From Tardiphaga sp. P9-11 (GTDB lineage: Bacteria > Pseudomonadota > Alphaproteobacteria > Rhizobiales > Xanthobacteraceae): a stretch of 64,000 bases of DNA. The stretch spans positions 1 to 64,000 of the forward strand of contig NZ_NPKQ01000012.1 of assembly GCF_008329525.1 (NCBI RefSeq). The letters run 5' to 3'. Positions 61,837 to 64,000 of this stretch are shown here, in pieces (positions within the stretch are counted from its first letter, which is position 1; each line of letters begins with the position of its first letter). Made by a program: the position numbers and the translations under genes. Below the pieces are notes generated by a model that searched no databases, was not told the origin of the DNA, and saw only the letters and a program-made list of their open reading frames with translations.

Positions 61837-62635
61837 TCAGCCCACCAAAGTAGCGCCGCCGATTCTCGAAGTTAGCGGCGTGCAGAAGTTTTACCACGCC
61901 TCCAATGGCCCCATCGAAGCATTGCGCGGCGTCAATCTCACCATCCGCAAGGGCGAATTCGTTTGCCTGCTCGGCGCGTCCGGCTGCGGCAAATCCACAT
62001 TGCTGCGTATCGTCGCCGGCTTCGAGACGGCGACGCAGGGGTCCGTGACCATGTACGGCTTTCCGGTCGATAGACCGGGCCCGGATCGCGGCATGGTGTT
62101 TCAGGATTACGCGTTGTTTCCGTGGCTGACCGTGCGCGACAATATCGGCTTTGGCCCGAAACATCGCCGCGTCGCGAGCAAGGTCGTGAGCGAACTCACC
62201 GACAAGTTCATGGCCATGGTTGGATTGACCGCCTTTGCCGATCGCTATCCGCACCAGCTGTCCGGCGGCATGAAGCAACGCGTCGCCATCGCGCGGGTGC
62301 TGAGCAATGACACCGATGTGCTGCTGATGGACGAGCCATTCGGTGCGCTCGATGCGCTGACGCGCAGCAAGTTGCAGGAGGAGCTCGTCGAGATCTGGCG
62401 TACGACGGGACTCACGGTGATCTTCGTGACCCATTCGGTCGAGGAAGCGGTGATGCTGGCGGATCGTGTCATCGTGATGTCGGCCGGACCGGGCCGGATC
62501 GATTGCGAGATCGAGGTCGATCTGCCGCGCCCCCGCGATGTGGCGTCTCCGGAGTTCAACGCGTTGCGGCGTGAGGTGACGCAGAAGCTCACGAGCCATA
62601 TCGCAGGCAGTCGCGCCATTGCGGCAGATTCCTGA
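61829..62635 (+). CDS. ABC transporter ATP-binding protein, second cassette
   Basis: 268 aa, overlapping the permease by 8 bp. Walker A LGASGCGKST, Q-loop VFQDYALFPW, signature LSGGMKQRVAIARVL, Walker B VLLMDEPFGALD, H-loop FVTHSV. The ASG in Walker A instead of PSG is a mild variant. An inverted repeat 25 bp past the stop may end the operon. Confidence 0.92.
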   Translation: MLDQPTKVAPPILEVSGVQKFYHASNGPIEALRGVNLTIRKGEFVCLLGASGCGKSTLLRIVAGFETATQGSVTMYGFPVDRPGPDRGMVFQDYALFPWLTVRDNIGFGPKHRRVASKVVSELTDKFMAMVGLTAFADRYPHQLSGGMKQRVAIARVLSNDTDVLLMDEPFGALDALTRSKLQEELVEIWRTTGLTVIFVTHSVEEAVMLADRVIVMSAGPGRIDCEIEVDLPRPRDVASPEFNALRREVTQKLTSHIAGSRAIAADS

Positions 62636-62659
62636 ATCGGGCTTCAAAAACACGCGAAT

Positions 62660-62693
62660 AAAATTCTCGCCTGCGGTCGCGGGGGAGAATTTT
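62660..62693 (+). terminator. Inverted repeat after the second cassette
   Basis: AAAATTCTC (62660-62668) and GAGAATTTT (62685-62693) are a perfect 9-bp pair separated by a GC-rich 16-base loop. The 3' arm ends in TTTT. It may be a terminator, or an operator for the gene at 62804. Confidence 0.5.
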
Positions 62694-62803
62694 CAACTGT
62701 GGGTCTAAGGCCCATCAGTCCCGCTGTCGTTATTTCCCGGTACCGCTTGTAACGCCTGCCGAACGGCATTCTCTAGGGTCAGAGAAGCCGAAAGCAATAC
62801 GAT

Positions 62804-63946
62804 ATGGACGCGGTTCCCAGCATTATTGACAGAGTTAATTTGCTCGTTCCGGGCTTTGCGGAACGTGCGCCAACGCATGATCGTGCGGCAAGTTTTCCAT
62901 TCGAGAATTTTCAAGAATTGTCGGAAGCGGGACTGCTGGCGCTGCCGGTGCCAAAGGCCCTGGGCGGCGCGGGCGCCGGGGTGCGCGAGGCTGCGCACGT
63001 TGTGAACGCGGTCGGCAAGGCCGATGCCGCGACCGCGCTCGTATTGGCGATGCATTACATCCACCATCTGGTCATCACGCGGAGCGGCAACTGGCCTGCG
63101 CATCTGGCGCAGCGCGTGTCGCGGGATGCCGTGAATGGTCCGGCACTGATCAACGCGTTACGCGTCGAGCCCGATCAGGGATCGCCATCCCGTGGCGGTT
63201 TGCCTCAAACCATCGCGAAGCGCACGACCGAAGGCTGGCGCATTACCGGCCGCAAGATCTATTCGACCGGTGCGCCGATCCTCAAATGGTACACTGTATG
63301 GGCCAAGACGGACGAGCCCGACGTGCGGGTCGGCGTGTTTCTGGTACCGGCGAGTCTGCCGGGCACGAAGATGATCGAGACCTGGGATCACCTCGGCCTG
63401 CGCGCCAGCGGCAGCCAAGATGTCGTGTTCGACGACGTGCTCATCCCGCTTGACCACGAGGTGGATCTACGCCGTCCCAGCGAGTGGGGCGCGCCGGATT
63501 TGTCTCAGGCGACCATCCAGGCGGTGCTCGTAGGTGCCGTCTATGACGGCGTTGCGCGGGCGGCGCGGGACTGGCTGATCGACTTCTTGAAGACCCGCAC
63601 GCCGTCGAGCCTCGGCGCCCCGCTGGCGACGCTGCCGCGGACGCAGGAAATCGTGGGCGGCATCGAGGCCAAGCTCGCGGTCAATGCACGGCTGCTCGAT
63701 ACATTCGCACGAGACATCGACGACGGTGTCGCGCTGACACCTGTCGAGGCGAATATCCTCAAACTGACGGTTACCAATAATGCCGTGGCTGTCGTCGAAG
63801 ACGCGCTGTCGCTGACCAGCAATCACGGACTGACTCGCGCCAATCCGCTGGAGCGGCATTATCGCGACGTGCTGTGTGGCCGCGTGCACACGCCGCAGGA
63901 CGACAGCACCAAGATTTCCGCCGGACGCATCGCGCTCGGCATCTGA
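62804..63946 (+). CDS. Acyl-CoA-dehydrogenase-fold flavoenzyme (SfnB/DszC-like)
   Basis: 380 aa. N-terminal acyl-CoA dehydrogenase helices (FPFENFQELSEAGLLALPVPKALGGAGAG), a middle beta domain (TTEGWRITGRKIYSTGAPILKWYTVWAKT) and C-terminal helices. WDHLGLRASGSQDVVFDDVLIP is the FMN/FAD-binding strand motif. The catalytic Glu of acyl-CoA dehydrogenases is not evident, as in the monooxygenase group (DszC, SfnB) that uses reduced flavin. SfnB-like enzymes work in sulfone and dimethyl-sulfone desulfurization under sulfate limitation. It is followed after 25 bp by a probable LLM monooxygenase start. Confidence 0.82.
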   Translation: MDAVPSIIDRVNLLVPGFAERAPTHDRAASFPFENFQELSEAGLLALPVPKALGGAGAGVREAAHVVNAVGKADAATALVLAMHYIHHLVITRSGNWPAHLAQRVSRDAVNGPALINALRVEPDQGSPSRGGLPQTIAKRTTEGWRITGRKIYSTGAPILKWYTVWAKTDEPDVRVGVFLVPASLPGTKMIETWDHLGLRASGSQDVVFDDVLIPLDHEVDLRRPSEWGAPDLSQATIQAVLVGAVYDGVARAARDWLIDFLKTRTPSSLGAPLATLPRTQEIVGGIEAKLAVNARLLDTFARDIDDGVALTPVEANILKLTVTNNAVAVVEDALSLTSNHGLTRANPLERHYRDVLCGRVHTPQDDSTKISAGRIALGI

Positions 63947-63971
63947 ACAACAGCAGGAAGTGGAGAGAACC

Positions 63972-64000
63972 ATGTCCGTCGAATTCATCGGCTTCATCAC
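63972..64000 (+). CDS. Start of a probable LLM-class flavin monooxygenase (truncated by window)
   Basis: Only the first ten codons are visible, reading MSVEFIGFIT, after a GGAGAG ribosome site eight bases upstream. That opening is usual in alkanesulfonate-monooxygenase-like (SsuD-type) proteins in organosulfur clusters, which fits the adjacent SfnB/DszC-like gene and ABC cassettes. The identification rests mainly on context. Confidence 0.5.

Noticed and set aside
1-64000. CRISPR arrays, prophage or conjugative genes
   Set aside because: No spaced direct-repeat array, integrase, phage structural or conjugation gene was seen.

Overview
The window is about 64 kb of GC-rich, gene-dense chromosome from an alphaproteobacterium. 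It most probably belongs to the Bradyrhizobium / Rhodopseudomonas / Tardiphaga / Afipia group. The grounds are the paired NdvB- and NdvC-type beta-glucan synthases, the glmU-glmS pair, recG facing sdhE-mfd, both routes to phosphatidylcholine, an IalB protein and several palindromic intergenic repeats. This is a judgement from gene content and sequence style, not from a database comparison. I see no prophage, no rRNA and no CRISPR array.

Layout. 0-1 kb: the end of an IS21-like element, a stretch without genes and a small zinc-ribbon protein. 1.2-6 kb: an orphan BrnA-like antitoxin, a secreted caspase-like protease, an EamA transporter, two small secreted proteins, an odd formyltransferase and tRNA-Lys(UUU). 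6-12 kb: the cyclic beta-glucan locus (ndvB, a secreted protein, ndvC, a small membrane protein). 12-18 kb: a SPOR-like envelope protein, glmU, glmS and a DUF502 protein. 17.9-18.9 kb: an intergenic region packed with palindromic elements. 18.9-22.3 kb: a two-component system with a phospholipid N-methyltransferase and a DedA protein. 22.4-28.5 kb: recG, sdhE, mfd. 28.5-34.8 kb: a PRC-barrel protein, a degenerate PleD-like protein, a degenerate adenylate-forming enzyme next to a YejA-like peptide-binding protein, and ialB.

34.8-40.2 kb holds the most striking locus. A five-gene minus-strand operon encodes an NMT1/THI5-type ABC importer, a non-haem iron oxygenase and a deaminase-type amidohydrolase. 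Two copies of a covarying structured RNA lie in it, one ahead of the operon and one inside it ahead of the oxygenase. The conserved loop sequences match the NMT1-motif (xanthine) riboswitch as I remember it. This recasts the operon as a purine uptake and oxidation unit.

40.3-47.2 kb: hspQ, an AEC transporter, a UbiH-type hydroxylase, pcs-terC, a quinone reductase and rimO. 47.3-64 kb is dominated by inorganic nutrient assimilation: nasT-nasS (nitrate-sensing antitermination pair), cysH divergent from cysD-cysNC, a siroheme reductase with an unusual Fe-S flavoprotein partner, two complete ABC importer cassettes of the nitrate/sulfonate type, an SfnB/DszC-like flavoenzyme and the start of a probable LLM monooxygenase. 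Together these form a pathway from sulfate and probably organosulfur compounds to sulfide.
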